64,000 nucleotides of DNA. It comes from Renibacterium sp043789415. Lineage in GTDB: Bacteria; Actinomycetota; Actinomycetes; Actinomycetales; Micrococcaceae. Positions 47,954-56,779 of this stretch are shown piece after piece (within the stretch, counting starts at the first letter, position 1; each line of letters starts with the position of its first letter). Location: assembly GCF_043789415.1 (NCBI RefSeq), contig NZ_JBDLLW010000001.1, positions 1,612,001 through 1,676,000 of the forward strand, written 5' to 3'. A model generated the notes under the pieces. It was not told the DNA's origin and did not search any database. It was given only the letters and a program-made list of their open reading frames with translations. Made by a program: the position numbers and the translations under genes.

Positions 47954-50584
47954 GTGTTGACCACTGATGCGCATAAAAAACCACTAATATTCAAAATAAT
48001 CGCCATAATAGCGATCTCTCTGCTGGCGATTCTGGGCCTGCCCGCCTCGGCCGGAGCGGCCTCGCCTGCGCCAGCGGGCACGTACACCGGCACCAGTACC
48101 GCTTATACCGGGGCAACCATCTCCTTCACGGTAGACGCCAATGGCGTGATGGCGGATGTGAATACCGAAAGCTATCTCTTCTGCGGTAGCTTCCCAACGC
48201 CCATCCAGTGGACCGGAATGCCTCCCACTGCCTTGAACGCCGATGGCTCCTTCGATGTCACCTGGTTCTTCGGCGATCCGGATAACAGGGTTAAATACAC
48301 ACTCTCCGGCGTGGTCGGCTCGAATGGCCAGGCCAGCGGTCAGGGTCGCGCGACCATGCCTGATCTGGGCTGCTCCGGCTTGCAATTCACCTTCAATGCA
48401 ACAGTTGGCGGCACCTCGCCACTGACTCCCAAGATCACCGCAAATCCCACGACCCTCACGGTGAGCCAGCTCGCCAACCCGGGAACCGTGATCACCGGGA
48501 CAGACTTCCCACCGAATTCCCCGCTCTCAGCGACCTTCGACGGCCAGCAGATGAACGGCAATGTCTCGACCAATGCAAATGGTGGTTTCCAGGATCCGGT
48601 GACCGGCACCAATATCGCTCCCGGACAGCACACTATTGCTTACACTGCGGGCGGTAAGACCGCTTCTACGACCATCACGGTGAATGCTGACCCGGTCATC
48701 CCCGACCCCACAGTCACCGCTGACCCGACCACCCTGACCGTCTCGCAACTGGCTAGCTCGGGAACCCACGTCACCGGCAAGGACTTTGCAGCCTCTACCG
48801 CGATAACTGTTGCCCTTGATGGAAGCAACGTCGGCACCACGCAGTCGGATAACACCGGCAAGATTGACTACACCTTCACCAAAGCAGGCGTCGCACCCGG
48901 CGCACACACCCTCAGCTTCACCGCAGCAGGCAAAACCGCCACCGTGGACCTCACGGTGAATGCCGACCCGGTCATCCCCGACCCCACCGTGAACCCCGAT
49001 TCGACAACCTTCACGGTGAGCCAGATGGTCGACCCGGGAGTCCACGTTACCGGTAGAGACTTTGCAGCGAACAGCACTGTCACTGTGAAGTTCGACGGCG
49101 CAGACGCCGGCACCACCCCCGCCACTGGCGAAGGCAGGATCAACTACACCTTCAGCAAAGCAGGCGTCGCACCCGGGGCACACACCCTCAGCTTCACCGC
49201 GGCAGGCAAAACCGCCACCGTGGACCTGACGGTGAATCCCGATCCGGTCATCCAGGAGCCCACCGTCGCCGCCGACCCGGCCACGCTGACTGTCTCGCAA
49301 CTGGCTAGCTCGGGCACCCACATTACTGGTAAGGACTTCCCGCCTTCTACTGGAGCATTTGTTACCTTGGACGGAAACGATGCCGGAACCGCACAGGTGG
49401 CTAACACCGGCAGGATCGACTACATCTTCACCAAAGCAGGCGTCGCACCCGGTGTGCACACCCTCAGCTTCACCGCAGCAGGCAAAACCGCCACGCTGAA
49501 CCTGACGGTGAATGCTGACCCGGTCATCCCCGACCCCACCGTCACCGCAACACCAACCACCCTGACGGTGAGCCAGCTCGCCAACCCGGGAACTCACGTC
49601 ACCGGTAAGGACTTCGCAGCCAACAGCACCGTCACTGTGAAGTTCGACGGCGCAGACGCCGGCACCACCCCCGCCAACGGCGAAGGCAAGATCGACTACA
49701 CCTTCACCAAAGCAGGCGTCGCACCCGGTGTGCACACCCTCAGCTTCACCGCAGCAGGCAAAACCGCCACCGTCAACCTCACCGTGAACGCCGACCCGGT
49801 CATCCCCGACCCCACCGTCACCGCAACACCAACCACCCTGACCGTGGACCAGCTGGCTAACCCCGGTATCGTCGTGGTGGGCAAGGACTTCCCGGCAAAT
49901 GCGCAGGTCGTTGTCACCTTCGATGGCGCTAACCCGGAAAACCACCGGGCCGATGCGAGTGGCAAGGTGAGCTTCACCTATCAGCGCAGTGGAGTCGCAC
50001 CCGGCCAGCACAAGATTCAATTCAGCTGGACGGCCTTCGCTCCGAAGCAGCGCGCTCTGCTCGCGGCAGCAGCTGCTCCTCAGCTTGAGGTGACGATTAC
50101 CGTCAAGGCCAATACTCCTCCGACCACACCGAAGCCTTCCGCTAACGCTAGTACCAGCAATTTGTCAGTATCGGAGCTGGGCTCGAAGGGCATTCAGGTC
50201 ACCGGAAGCAATTTCGGAGCCAATGCTTCAGTGAAGGTGCTCTTCGATGGCCAGTTGGTGAGCACCGAGGTGGCTGATCAGCAGGGTGTCTTGAACTTCC
50301 TGTTCAAGAAGGCCGGAGTCACTCCCGGAAGCCACACGCTGACCCTCCAGTCAGGGGATACCACCCTGTCTCTGGCGGTGACCGTCACGGCGGATAGCGC
50401 CTTGCCGACCAAACCCGGCACCAGCGCCCCGCAAACACCGTTCAACCCAGGAGACGGTGATGGACTGCCCAATACCGGCATGGAGTTCATTGCTCCGACC
50501 GGAATAGCAATCCTGCTCATGGCCTCCGGAATAGCGGCCTTCTTCATGGCGCGTTCACGATTCGGACGTCGCGCCAAGGCATAG
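47954..50584 (+). CDS. LPxTG-anchored surface protein with Ig-like repeats
   Basis: The protein of about 876 residues has a signal peptide (IFKIIAIIAISLLAILGLPA, cut near AGA-A), an N-terminal non-repeated domain of about 130 residues with two Cys, then seven roughly 92-residue beta-sandwich repeats ('LTVSQLA.PGTHVTGKDF', 'VTVKFDG', 'YTFTKAGVAPG.HTLSFTAAGKTATVNLTV'). It ends with LPNTG, a hydrophobic helix and RRAKA, a full sorting signal. Probably an adhesin or wall-bound stalk. GTG 47954 (GAGGG 8 nt upstream) is preferred; GTG 47945 overlaps the ribosome site. Repeats 2-5 are extremely similar at DNA level. Confidence 0.88.
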   Translation: MLTTDAHKKPLIFKIIAIIAISLLAILGLPASAGAASPAPAGTYTGTSTAYTGATISFTVDANGVMADVNTESYLFCGSFPTPIQWTGMPPTALNADGSFDVTWFFGDPDNRVKYTLSGVVGSNGQASGQGRATMPDLGCSGLQFTFNATVGGTSPLTPKITANPTTLTVSQLANPGTVITGTDFPPNSPLSATFDGQQMNGNVSTNANGGFQDPVTGTNIAPGQHTIAYTAGGKTASTTITVNADPVIPDPTVTADPTTLTVSQLASSGTHVTGKDFAASTAITVALDGSNVGTTQSDNTGKIDYTFTKAGVAPGAHTLSFTAAGKTATVDLTVNADPVIPDPTVNPDSTTFTVSQMVDPGVHVTGRDFAANSTVTVKFDGADAGTTPATGEGRINYTFSKAGVAPGAHTLSFTAAGKTATVDLTVNPDPVIQEPTVAADPATLTVSQLASSGTHITGKDFPPSTGAFVTLDGNDAGTAQVANTGRIDYIFTKAGVAPGVHTLSFTAAGKTATLNLTVNADPVIPDPTVTATPTTLTVSQLANPGTHVTGKDFAANSTVTVKFDGADAGTTPANGEGKIDYTFTKAGVAPGVHTLSFTAAGKTATVNLTVNADPVIPDPTVTATPTTLTVDQLANPGIVVVGKDFPANAQVVVTFDGANPENHRADASGKVSFTYQRSGVAPGQHKIQFSWTAFAPKQRALLAAAAAPQLEVTITVKANTPPTTPKPSANASTSNLSVSELGSKGIQVTGSNFGANASVKVLFDGQLVSTEVADQQGVLNFLFKKAGVTPGSHTLTLQSGDTTLSLAVTVTADSALPTKPGTSAPQTPFNPGDGDGLPNTGMEFIAPTGIAILLMASGIAAFFMARSRFGRRAKA
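48695..49798 (+). repeat. Four exact-period 276-bp tandem repeats
   Basis: The segment GTCATCC(C)CGACCCC or its variant recurs at 48695, 48971, 49247, 49523 and 49799, each exactly 276 bp (92 codons) apart. Stretches of 60 bp or more are nearly identical between units, especially around ACCAAAGCAGGCGTCGCACC. Recombination would add or remove whole units in frame. Confidence 0.95.
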
Positions 50585-50603
50585 CCAAGGGCTGACCAAA
50601 CAA

Positions 50604-50649
50604 AGATGGGGCCGGTAACCGCAAAAGCGGTTACCGGCCCCATCTTTTT
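50604..50649 (+). terminator. Rho-independent terminator of the LPNTG protein gene
   Basis: A near-perfect 18-bp stem (50605-50622 with 50627-50644), AAAA loop and TTTTT tail follow the stop codon by 20 bp. Confidence 0.95.
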
Positions 50650-50736
50650 CGCAGCCAAAGGTCCCGTTCGGTGACGACGACCCTCTGCTGAAGACCCCGA
50701 GGGGCCAGGAAGCAGCGAAAGAGCTTTTTGGTGAAA

Positions 50737-50914
50737 ATAACGATGGCGCACTGGTTCAGGATTGGGGTTCGACCAGCACGCCATCGTTATACGACTTCGC
50801 TGAATTGGGGGACAACGAAGTCGGGCTCCGAGACATGGATTTCACCTCGATAGCTGAAACTCATGCCTCGAAAATATTCAGAAATTTCCGCGCATTCATG
50901 AAAGATGCGCGGAA
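50737..50914. ncRNA. Group of three strong hairpins between convergent genes
   Basis: Hairpin 1 has arms ATAACGATGGCG/CGCCATCGTTAT (50737-50748, 50779-50790) plus inner CTGGT/ACCAG. Hairpin 2 has CGACTTCG/CGAAGTCG (about 50792-50799, 50816-50823). Hairpin 3 has TTCCGCGCAT/ATGCGCGGAA (50886-50895, 50905-50914). Hairpin 3 may end the response-regulator transcript on the minus strand, but hairpins 1 and 2 lie after a complete terminator and are unexplained. A small structured RNA is one option; this is a structural observation, not an identified RNA. Confidence 0.4.
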
Positions 50915-51033
50915 GCGGTGAAGGATCATCGCTAACTGCATCGTAGTTAAATTCTATTTATCAGAATTAGAGGATTCAATCGATCTTAAGGTTGATCAGC
51001 TTTGGTCATTTAGTTGCATTGAGGAGCGGCGAA

Positions 51034-51690
51034 TTATCCAGAGATGAGCTTGCGACGCTGGGCTTCGAGGATTGCGTCGACCCGACTTCTGACATCCAGT
51101 TTTCCGTAGATATTGACCAGATGTGACTTCACGGTGGCTTCAGAGATATGTAAAGATCGGGCAATCTCCCGATTGGATAGGCCTTGGGAGAGCAAAGCCA
51201 AAAGTTCGGTTTCCCGCGGGGACAGCGGGCTGATCGAAGTCTCCGGGCGTCGAACAAAGCCAGCAAGTTTGGTGGTGATGGCCGGCGCGAAAACCGATTG
51301 TCCCAGCACGGCGGATTCAATGGCATGGAAGATCTGCCGCTCCGGGGCGTCTTTGAGCAAGTACCCACTCGCCCCTGCCTCAAGAGAAGCGAAAATGTCC
51401 TCATCGTCTTCGAAAGTAGTCAAAATGATGACGACAGGCGCCAGTTCCCTCGACCGGATCTCCTTCGTCGCCAGTATTCCGTCATGACGGCCGCCCATCT
51501 GAACATCCATCAGCACCAAGTCAACGGGAGCTTCGATCTCCTCGAAACGTTCAATCGCATCAATCGCCTCCGCCCCATTTCCGGCCTCTCCCACAACCCG
51601 CAGATCGGGATGGCTTTCGATCATCGCCCTCAGCCCACGTCGCACGATGGGATGATCGTCAACCAGCAATATCCGGATTTCAGACTCCAT
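51034..51690 (-). CDS. NarL/LuxR-type response regulator
   Basis: The 218-residue regulator has a receiver domain ('RILLVDDHPIVRRGLRAMI', phosphoacceptor Asp in 'DLVLMDVQMGG', 'ILTTFEDDEDI', Lys in 'YLLKDAP') and a LuxR helix-turn-helix ('LSPRETELLALLSQGLSNREIARSLHISEATVKSHLVNIYGKLDV' over residues 154-198). ATG 51690 overlaps the end of the histidine kinase gene by 11 bp. It forms a two-component pair with that kinase. Targets are not visible, though the neighbouring surface protein genes are candidates. Confidence 0.95.
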   Translation of the reverse strand: MESEIRILLVDDHPIVRRGLRAMIESHPDLRVVGEAGNGAEAIDAIERFEEIEAPVDLVLMDVQMGGRHDGILATKEIRSRELAPVVIILTTFEDDEDIFASLEAGASGYLLKDAPERQIFHAIESAVLGQSVFAPAITTKLAGFVRRPETSISPLSPRETELLALLSQGLSNREIARSLHISEATVKSHLVNIYGKLDVRSRVDAILEAQRRKLISG

Positions 51691-53011
51691 GGCTAGCCGC
51701 CTCTCTCCTTGAACCAGGGCCGGGGTCACCAGGCGGGGTACTGGGGAGTCTTATCGTCACGACCGTGCCATAGTTCTGTTGTGATGTGAATTTCAGTTCT
51801 CCGCCCAAAAGGGACACTCGATACTCCAGCAGCTTAAGACCAAGTCCGCTGCCATCTCTGCTGAGCACGGGTGATTTAGCCACACTAGCGACGTCGAAAC
51901 CTATCCCGTCGTCGAAGATATCCAGGGTGAGCTCCTGATCGAAGAAGCTCAGTGTGACATCTGCCCGAGAAGCCCTCGAGTGCTGCAGAATATTAGCCAG
52001 ACAAGATTGGGCGGCTCTCAGTATCGCCGCTTCAATTGCAGCCGCCACGTGCATCTCGCCTCCTATGACGGTGAAACCGATCTCAATGTTCTTTCCGTGC
52101 CTTATCGACGATGCTTCCGCATCACGACAGGCTTCTTCGATCGCCTCGACCAGAGATTTGCGAGCCAGCACTTGCGGCAAGAAGCCACGGACGAATCTCC
52201 TGGCCTCCGCTAGATTCTCATCTGCCAGTTCCTGGATCTGACTGAAATCCTCCAAGACTTCAGTCTGATGACGCTTCTCAACTGCTCTCTTACCCTTCCG
52301 CGCTAAGAGTGATATACCGGCAAAACCCTGGGTCAGGGTGTCGTGAATCTCCGTTGCAATCCGGTTTCTTTCCGCCCTGACGCCTGCCTCATGCTGCCGG
52401 GCGGCTAGCTCAGATCGAGCATTAATCAGTTCGAGTGCAATCTTTCGATGTGCTGCTGTCTCTGCGAGAAGCGCCTTGAAAACCATATCGGCAATGATGC
52501 CGAGAATCATCGCGATAAGAATCAAGAGGATTATCCCACCAGGAGGCTTCCCGCTGTAGTAAGGCCACACCAGCCAGAGCAGTAAGCCCGTATAAGTACA
52601 GCAGATGATTCCGAAGAACCAACGGGGGAAAACTCCGAGAATAAAAAAGGCCAGCGGAAATCCAACCCAAGAGAACCCAAAGGAGAAGTACAGCAGAAAA
52701 CCCCACACTAAGCTGATTGCAATCGCCCAGAGATAAGCGATCGGCTCGAGCTTCTGCCCGCTCTTCCTCGGAAACCTCTTGTAGTCATATATCAATGCGG
52801 CGACATAGAGAATCACGAGGAGCAGTGAAAGCGGGATCCAAATCGGGTCATTATGAAGTTCTTCAAGCCAGATGAGCGTTCCGACCAAACCCGTTATCCA
52901 AAGGACCGCGAACCCTATGTGCAAGGTATAGCGCATCAGCTTAATCGCCCGACTTCGACGCATCTCACCGTTGAAAGTATCCAAGTACAGTTCCACTGAA
53001 TCAGTACTCAT
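51680..53011 (-). CDS. Sensor histidine kinase (HisKA_3 type)
   Basis: The 443-residue kinase has about six transmembrane helices in the first 190 residues ('YTLHIGFAVLWITGLVGTLIW', 'IWIPLSLLLVILYVAALIY' and more), a coiled-coil linker, the phosphoacceptor His in 'RNRIATEIHDTLTQGFAGI', and an HATPase domain ('ILRAAQSCLANILQHSRAS', 'DIFDDGIGFD', 'GSGLGLKLLEYRVSLLGG'). The N-box reads SCLANILQHSRAS rather than the usual EALTNVxKHAxA, close enough to be active. There is no large outside domain, so it may sense membrane or envelope state. Confidence 0.92.
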   Translation of the reverse strand: MSTDSVELYLDTFNGEMRRSRAIKLMRYTLHIGFAVLWITGLVGTLIWLEELHNDPIWIPLSLLLVILYVAALIYDYKRFPRKSGQKLEPIAYLWAIAISLVWGFLLYFSFGFSWVGFPLAFFILGVFPRWFFGIICCTYTGLLLWLVWPYYSGKPPGGIILLILIAMILGIIADMVFKALLAETAAHRKIALELINARSELAARQHEAGVRAERNRIATEIHDTLTQGFAGISLLARKGKRAVEKRHQTEVLEDFSQIQELADENLAEARRFVRGFLPQVLARKSLVEAIEEACRDAEASSIRHGKNIEIGFTVIGGEMHVAAAIEAAILRAAQSCLANILQHSRASRADVTLSFFDQELTLDIFDDGIGFDVASVAKSPVLSRDGSGLGLKLLEYRVSLLGGELKFTSQQNYGTVVTIRLPSTPPGDPGPGSRREAASHGV

Positions 53012-53209
53012 CTAGAATCAACACTCCCGGTGAAATCAGCTAAAGACGGCGCCCCCCATTTGCGATGATATTTAATTCTTTCGACAAGAGATCGGCTGCA
53101 CATAAAGTAGTCGATCCAGAGTTTTCTTAATCGGATTTTATCCAACGTGGACAGCCCTGGCTATGTTTCGGCGGAGTATCAGCTCTTCCTTTCCAGGCAT
53201 GCCCGCACC

Positions 53210-54670
53210 TCATCCGATATCGGACCGCGGCGGCGGAGCAAGGTCGGGAAGGTCAGTTCCGAAAATATCTTTGAGCGCCAGCCTGGCCGCGTGCATACCG
53301 CTCATCCCATGGACTCCTGGGCCCGGCGTACTGGAGCTGGAGCAGAGGTAAAGGCCTCGAAGAGGGGTTCTCCACGGCGCCCCGCTGAGCACCGGCCGTG
53401 CGATCAACTGTCGTAGATTCGTCGCCCCGGACCCAAAATCTCCACCGATGTAATTGACGTTGTATTCAGCCAGCTGAGCCGCAGTGATCGCTTTGCTGTG
53501 CAGCACGACGTCCCGGAAGCCGGGAGCGAATCGTTCGATCTGACTCACCACCGCCTCGGTCATATCACGGGTGGAGCCAGCAGGCACATGACAATAGGTC
53601 CATAAAACCTGCCGGCCGGCCGGCGCGCGATCGGGGTCGAAGAGACTGGGCTGCGAAACCAGCACATACGGCTTCTCCGGGTGCTCGCCGCGGGCGACCT
53701 GAGCTTCGGCATGCGCCATCTCTGCACGAGTGCCGGCGACGTGCAAGGTTCCGGACGAACGAAGCTGCTGATTCTGCCAGGGAACCGGCTCGGAGAGGAT
53801 GAAATCGACCTTACAAGCGGCGTTGTTGTACCGAAAACGCTGCAAAGCAGCTGAATACCTGGCGGGAAAGCGATTCCCGGCAATAGCGTCCAGGGCTCGC
53901 GGAGAGGTATCCGCCATGACGATCTTCGCACCGGAGAGTTCAGCCAGATCCCGAATCCGATGCCCACGGTGAACCCGCCCGCCATGAGCCACGAAGTCCT
54001 CCAGCAGGGCGTCCGCTATCCGGGCGGAGCCACCGCGTGGAATGGGCCAGCCCCCGGTGTGCGCCAGGTGTGCCAGCACCAGACCGGCGGCACTGCTTGC
54101 CAGTGAGGGCAAGCTACCCACCGGATGAGCGGCCGCCCCGGAGATCAACGCCGGTGCGAGCTCGCCCTTGAAGCCCACGTTCCACCAGGGTCCTCCTTGC
54201 CAGAGGGCTCTCAGTCCGAGTGAGATAGCACCTGCGGCGCCGCGGGGAACACCTAATAGGGGGTTGAGCGCGGTAGCCACCACCTGCTCGGTTGTGCGTA
54301 TCAACGGTTCCATCAGACGCCGGTAGATGGCTCCGTCGACGCCGAGCGAGTCAACGGTACGATCCAGATCTCGGTATGCCAGGGCAGCGCGCCCGCCGTC
54401 GAGGGGGTGACCGTAGGACAGCTCCGGAACCAGCCAATCGATTCGTTCAGCGATGCCGAACTCTCGGAAGAAGGGGGAGGCCATCGCCATCGGATGCACC
54501 GCGGAGCAGACATCATGCCAATGCCCCGGCTCGATCAATTCTTCGGTTCGGGTGCCGCCTCCGACGCTCTCCCTGGCCTCGTAAAGATCCACCTCAAGAC
54601 CCGCACGAGCCAGGATGACGGCGGCCGCCAGTCCGTTCGGACCCGAACCGACTACCGCGGCGTCAGTCAT
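53210..54670 (-). CDS. FAD-dependent oxidoreductase of the phytoene desaturase (CrtI-like) family
   Basis: The 486-residue flavoprotein has the dinucleotide-binding start 'AAVVGSGPNGLAAAVILARAGLEVDLYEARESVGGGTRTEEL' over residues 4-45 and the C-terminal 'LYLCSSSSTPGPGVHGMSGMHAARLAL' segment typical of CrtI-like/NAD(P)-FAD oxidoreductases. It has no carotenoid genes around it, so a carotenoid role is not supported. It overlaps the HTTM gene by 8 bp and is last in the operon DUF5819-HTTM-oxidoreductase. The substrate is unknown. Confidence 0.88.
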   Translation of the reverse strand: MTDAAVVGSGPNGLAAAVILARAGLEVDLYEARESVGGGTRTEELIEPGHWHDVCSAVHPMAMASPFFREFGIAERIDWLVPELSYGHPLDGGRAALAYRDLDRTVDSLGVDGAIYRRLMEPLIRTTEQVVATALNPLLGVPRGAAGAISLGLRALWQGGPWWNVGFKGELAPALISGAAAHPVGSLPSLASSAAGLVLAHLAHTGGWPIPRGGSARIADALLEDFVAHGGRVHRGHRIRDLAELSGAKIVMADTSPRALDAIAGNRFPARYSAALQRFRYNNAACKVDFILSEPVPWQNQQLRSSGTLHVAGTRAEMAHAEAQVARGEHPEKPYVLVSQPSLFDPDRAPAGRQVLWTYCHVPAGSTRDMTEAVVSQIERFAPGFRDVVLHSKAITAAQLAEYNVNYIGGDFGSGATNLRQLIARPVLSGAPWRTPLRGLYLCSSSSTPGPGVHGMSGMHAARLALKDIFGTDLPDLAPPPRSDIG

Positions 54671-55847
54671 CTGGGTGCAGTTCTCGGCTCGACATGGCTC
54701 TCTGATAACTCCCTCTCAACCGGATACCTAGATTCTTCCAGGTACGGTCCCGAATGAAAATGAAGTCCACCGCGATCATGGTCAGAGAGAACCAGGGTAA
54801 GCCCATCAGCAAGGCGATTCCCAGGTGAAAGGACATCACGCCGATCAATGCGAGCACTCTGGTCGGCCGAGTCAGCAGCATCAGTGGGAAGGACATCTGG
54901 ATGATGATCGACCCCCAGCTGATCAGGGCCACCAAGGGCGCCCAGTAAGTGAGCAACTGACTCAGCTCGGGCCAGGTGCCGAAGCGGTCGGTCATCAAAG
55001 GGTTATAGATCGCATAGCCGGTGGACCAGGGGGTCCCGCCCGCTTTGTAGAGCGCCCCTGAGACATAGACGAAGCAGACTTGTGCGGTCAGAATAATCAA
55101 CGTCAGGTTGTGAAAGAGGTTTCCGAGCTGCTCATCGAAGATACGCTGCCCTCGCCACTTGCGCACCAGCCAGGGACTTCCCTGCAGTTTTGCCGCCCAT
55201 TTCTTTCGACGTCGGGCATCGAGCGAAATCCTCGCCGCCGGGTCGGCGAAAAACAGGAAAAGCAGGACGATCCGGTACATATTGTCGCCCTGGTCGCCCA
55301 ACATGTCGTTGGCTTCGATGAAGGAGACCCAGAGAACGAAGTAGCAGGGCAGCACGAGCTTGAAACGCCAGCCGATCATGAAAAGCACTGAGAGGGCCAT
55401 CAGCACCAGATAGAGAAAGGTGTACACCGCGTCGTTCAGGATGGCGTCATGAAAAGCACTGAAGATCCAGAGCTTAGGAAAGTCACTTTTGGCCGATGCG
55501 GCCTCACCGTTCCAGGCCGAGCCCGGACCGAAACTGTATAACCGAGTGGAGAAGTTGAAAAACAGCAGTCCGAACCCGGTAGCGCCGAGAACGATTCTGG
55601 TCATTGCAAGCCCGTAAAGCGATTTCCTGGAATCCAGTAGCCATCCTTCGGACCAGAAATAGCCTCGTTTGACGATTCCTACGACAATGCCGAGGAATTC
55701 CTGAAACAGGTTCAGCGCAAACCGACCCAGACCTCGCAGGAAGCCGAGGAGCGGATTACCAGGCCGAGCAAAGGGTGCGTTCTTCGGCGAACTGATTTCG
55801 GCGTCCTGCTGCACGAGTGCTGCTTCCCGTTCTTGAAGGGCGCTCAT
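54663..55847 (-). CDS. HTTM domain membrane protein (related to vitamin K-dependent carboxylase)
   Basis: The 394-residue membrane protein has an N-terminal cytoplasmic part and about seven helices with HTTM-type features: 'SLYGLAMTRIVLGATGFGLLFFN', 'GDQGDNMYRIVLLFLFFADPAAR', 'LIILTAQVCFVYVSGALYKAGG', 'WSTGYAIYNPLMTDRFG' and 'SFHLGIALLMGLPWFSLTMIAVDFIF'. HTTM is related to the membrane part of gamma-glutamyl carboxylase, but the bacterial function is open. ATG 55847 overlaps the DUF5819 stop by 4 bp (ATGA). The pairing with DUF5819 is known to me from other Actinobacteria. Confidence 0.88.
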   Translation of the reverse strand: MSALQEREAALVQQDAEISSPKNAPFARPGNPLLGFLRGLGRFALNLFQEFLGIVVGIVKRGYFWSEGWLLDSRKSLYGLAMTRIVLGATGFGLLFFNFSTRLYSFGPGSAWNGEAASAKSDFPKLWIFSAFHDAILNDAVYTFLYLVLMALSVLFMIGWRFKLVLPCYFVLWVSFIEANDMLGDQGDNMYRIVLLFLFFADPAARISLDARRRKKWAAKLQGSPWLVRKWRGQRIFDEQLGNLFHNLTLIILTAQVCFVYVSGALYKAGGTPWSTGYAIYNPLMTDRFGTWPELSQLLTYWAPLVALISWGSIIIQMSFPLMLLTRPTRVLALIGVMSFHLGIALLMGLPWFSLTMIAVDFIFIRDRTWKNLGIRLRGSYQRAMSSRELHPDD

Positions 55848-56632
55848 CGTTGAAGCCTGTCGTAAGCAGCCTTGAAGACCTCGGCAAAGTCTTGATCCGA
55901 TTGTCCAGGAGCAACTTGCAGTCCCCGCCATCCGGTGGTGGCTATCTGCGGGGCTGGAGGCTGAACACCCGGTGTCTTACGGTCCTCGAAGGGAACCACG
56001 TTCTGACGCGAGACCTGGAATTGGATCCTGATGACCGAGTTCCCCCAGACAGCGCGAGCAACCTGGGTGGCATATTTGATGACGGTGTTCTCCGAGGCCA
56101 GATAGGGAGCGATCAAAGTTGGTGCTCCATATGACTGGAGCTTGTCATTAAGTCGAACCGGCCAATCACCGCCGGTGAAGTAGCTCAAACCCACGATGAC
56201 CTTATGATCAGCGGTCAGAGCGTCCCACTTCCCCTTGAATTCGGAAGCCAGTTCTCCAGCGCCGATCCCCGCTCTGGGTGGGAACAGATTGTGCCTGATC
56301 ATCGAGGTTTCAACAGCCGTGGCATCCACCCAATCGGTAGTCTGCTCTTGGCCGTCCTTGGGCAGGATCGCTCGGACTTTGAGCAAATAGTCGCCGTTGA
56401 TCGGTTCCGGGGCGAAAACACTCCAGGACTGGCCGAACATCGGGATCATGTACGAGGACAGGGTGTCCTGACCGCCGGGGAAGATCTCCCGCGCACTCTT
56501 CGAATAAGGTGCGATCCAGAGAAACGAGGCAAATACGTGCCAGATGGTGGCGAGAACCGCCACGATCAGAACACCTCGGATCCATGGCTTCCGAGATTTT
56601 CTAGGAATATCAATGCTGACTAGATCAGCCAT
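55844..56632 (-). CDS. DUF5819 family membrane-anchored protein
   Basis: The 262-residue protein has one N-terminal transmembrane helix ('PWIRGVLIVAVLATIWHVFASFLWIAP') and an outside domain with 'LSSYMIPMFGQSWSVFAPEPINGDYLLKVRA' over residues 57-88, the DUF5819 hallmark (W.FAPxP). ATG 56632 gives the normal start after GAAGAAAG; the longer frame to 56743 would run through the hairpin at 56711-56743. It heads the operon with the HTTM protein and the flavoprotein. The function is unknown; a partner of HTTM on the outer face is inferred. Confidence 0.85.
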   Translation of the reverse strand: MADLVSIDIPRKSRKPWIRGVLIVAVLATIWHVFASFLWIAPYSKSAREIFPGGQDTLSSYMIPMFGQSWSVFAPEPINGDYLLKVRAILPKDGQEQTTDWVDATAVETSMIRHNLFPPRAGIGAGELASEFKGKWDALTADHKVIVGLSYFTGGDWPVRLNDKLQSYGAPTLIAPYLASENTVIKYATQVARAVWGNSVIRIQFQVSRQNVVPFEDRKTPGVQPPAPQIATTGWRGLQVAPGQSDQDFAEVFKAAYDRLQR

Positions 56633-56710
56633 AAATCTTGCTTTCTTCAACATGACCGCAGAGCAACCGGAGCTGAGGGATCCAGCCAGCAGGCAGTCTT
56701 TGAGGGGTCG

Positions 56711-56743
56711 TTGCCGGCTCTCGGTTGAACCGAGAGCCGGCAA
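56711..56743 (-). terminator. Hairpin between the stalk protein gene and the DUF5819 operon
   Basis: Perfect complementary arms (56711-56726 and 56728-56743) with a minimal loop lie 36 bp past the stop of the 56780-59344 gene. A T-run is lacking on the minus strand, so read-through into the DUF5819 operon is possible. Confidence 0.7.
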
Positions 56744-56779
56744 TGACGGGGAATTGAGTCAATCCGGCTAGGGACTTAG

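Noticed and set aside
48527..50020. 497-codon minus-strand frame inside the LPNTG protein gene
   Set aside because: It only mirrors the 276-bp repeats; the plus strand has a signal peptide, Ig-like repeats and sorting signal.
48695..50100. Regularly spaced repeats considered as a CRISPR array
   Set aside because: Period is 276 bp, the repeats are translated in one frame, and there are no cas genes.
53210..54670. Carotenoid desaturase role for the CrtI-like protein
   Set aside because: No crtB, crtE or other carotenoid genes are nearby; the family is broad and the operon context points elsewhere.
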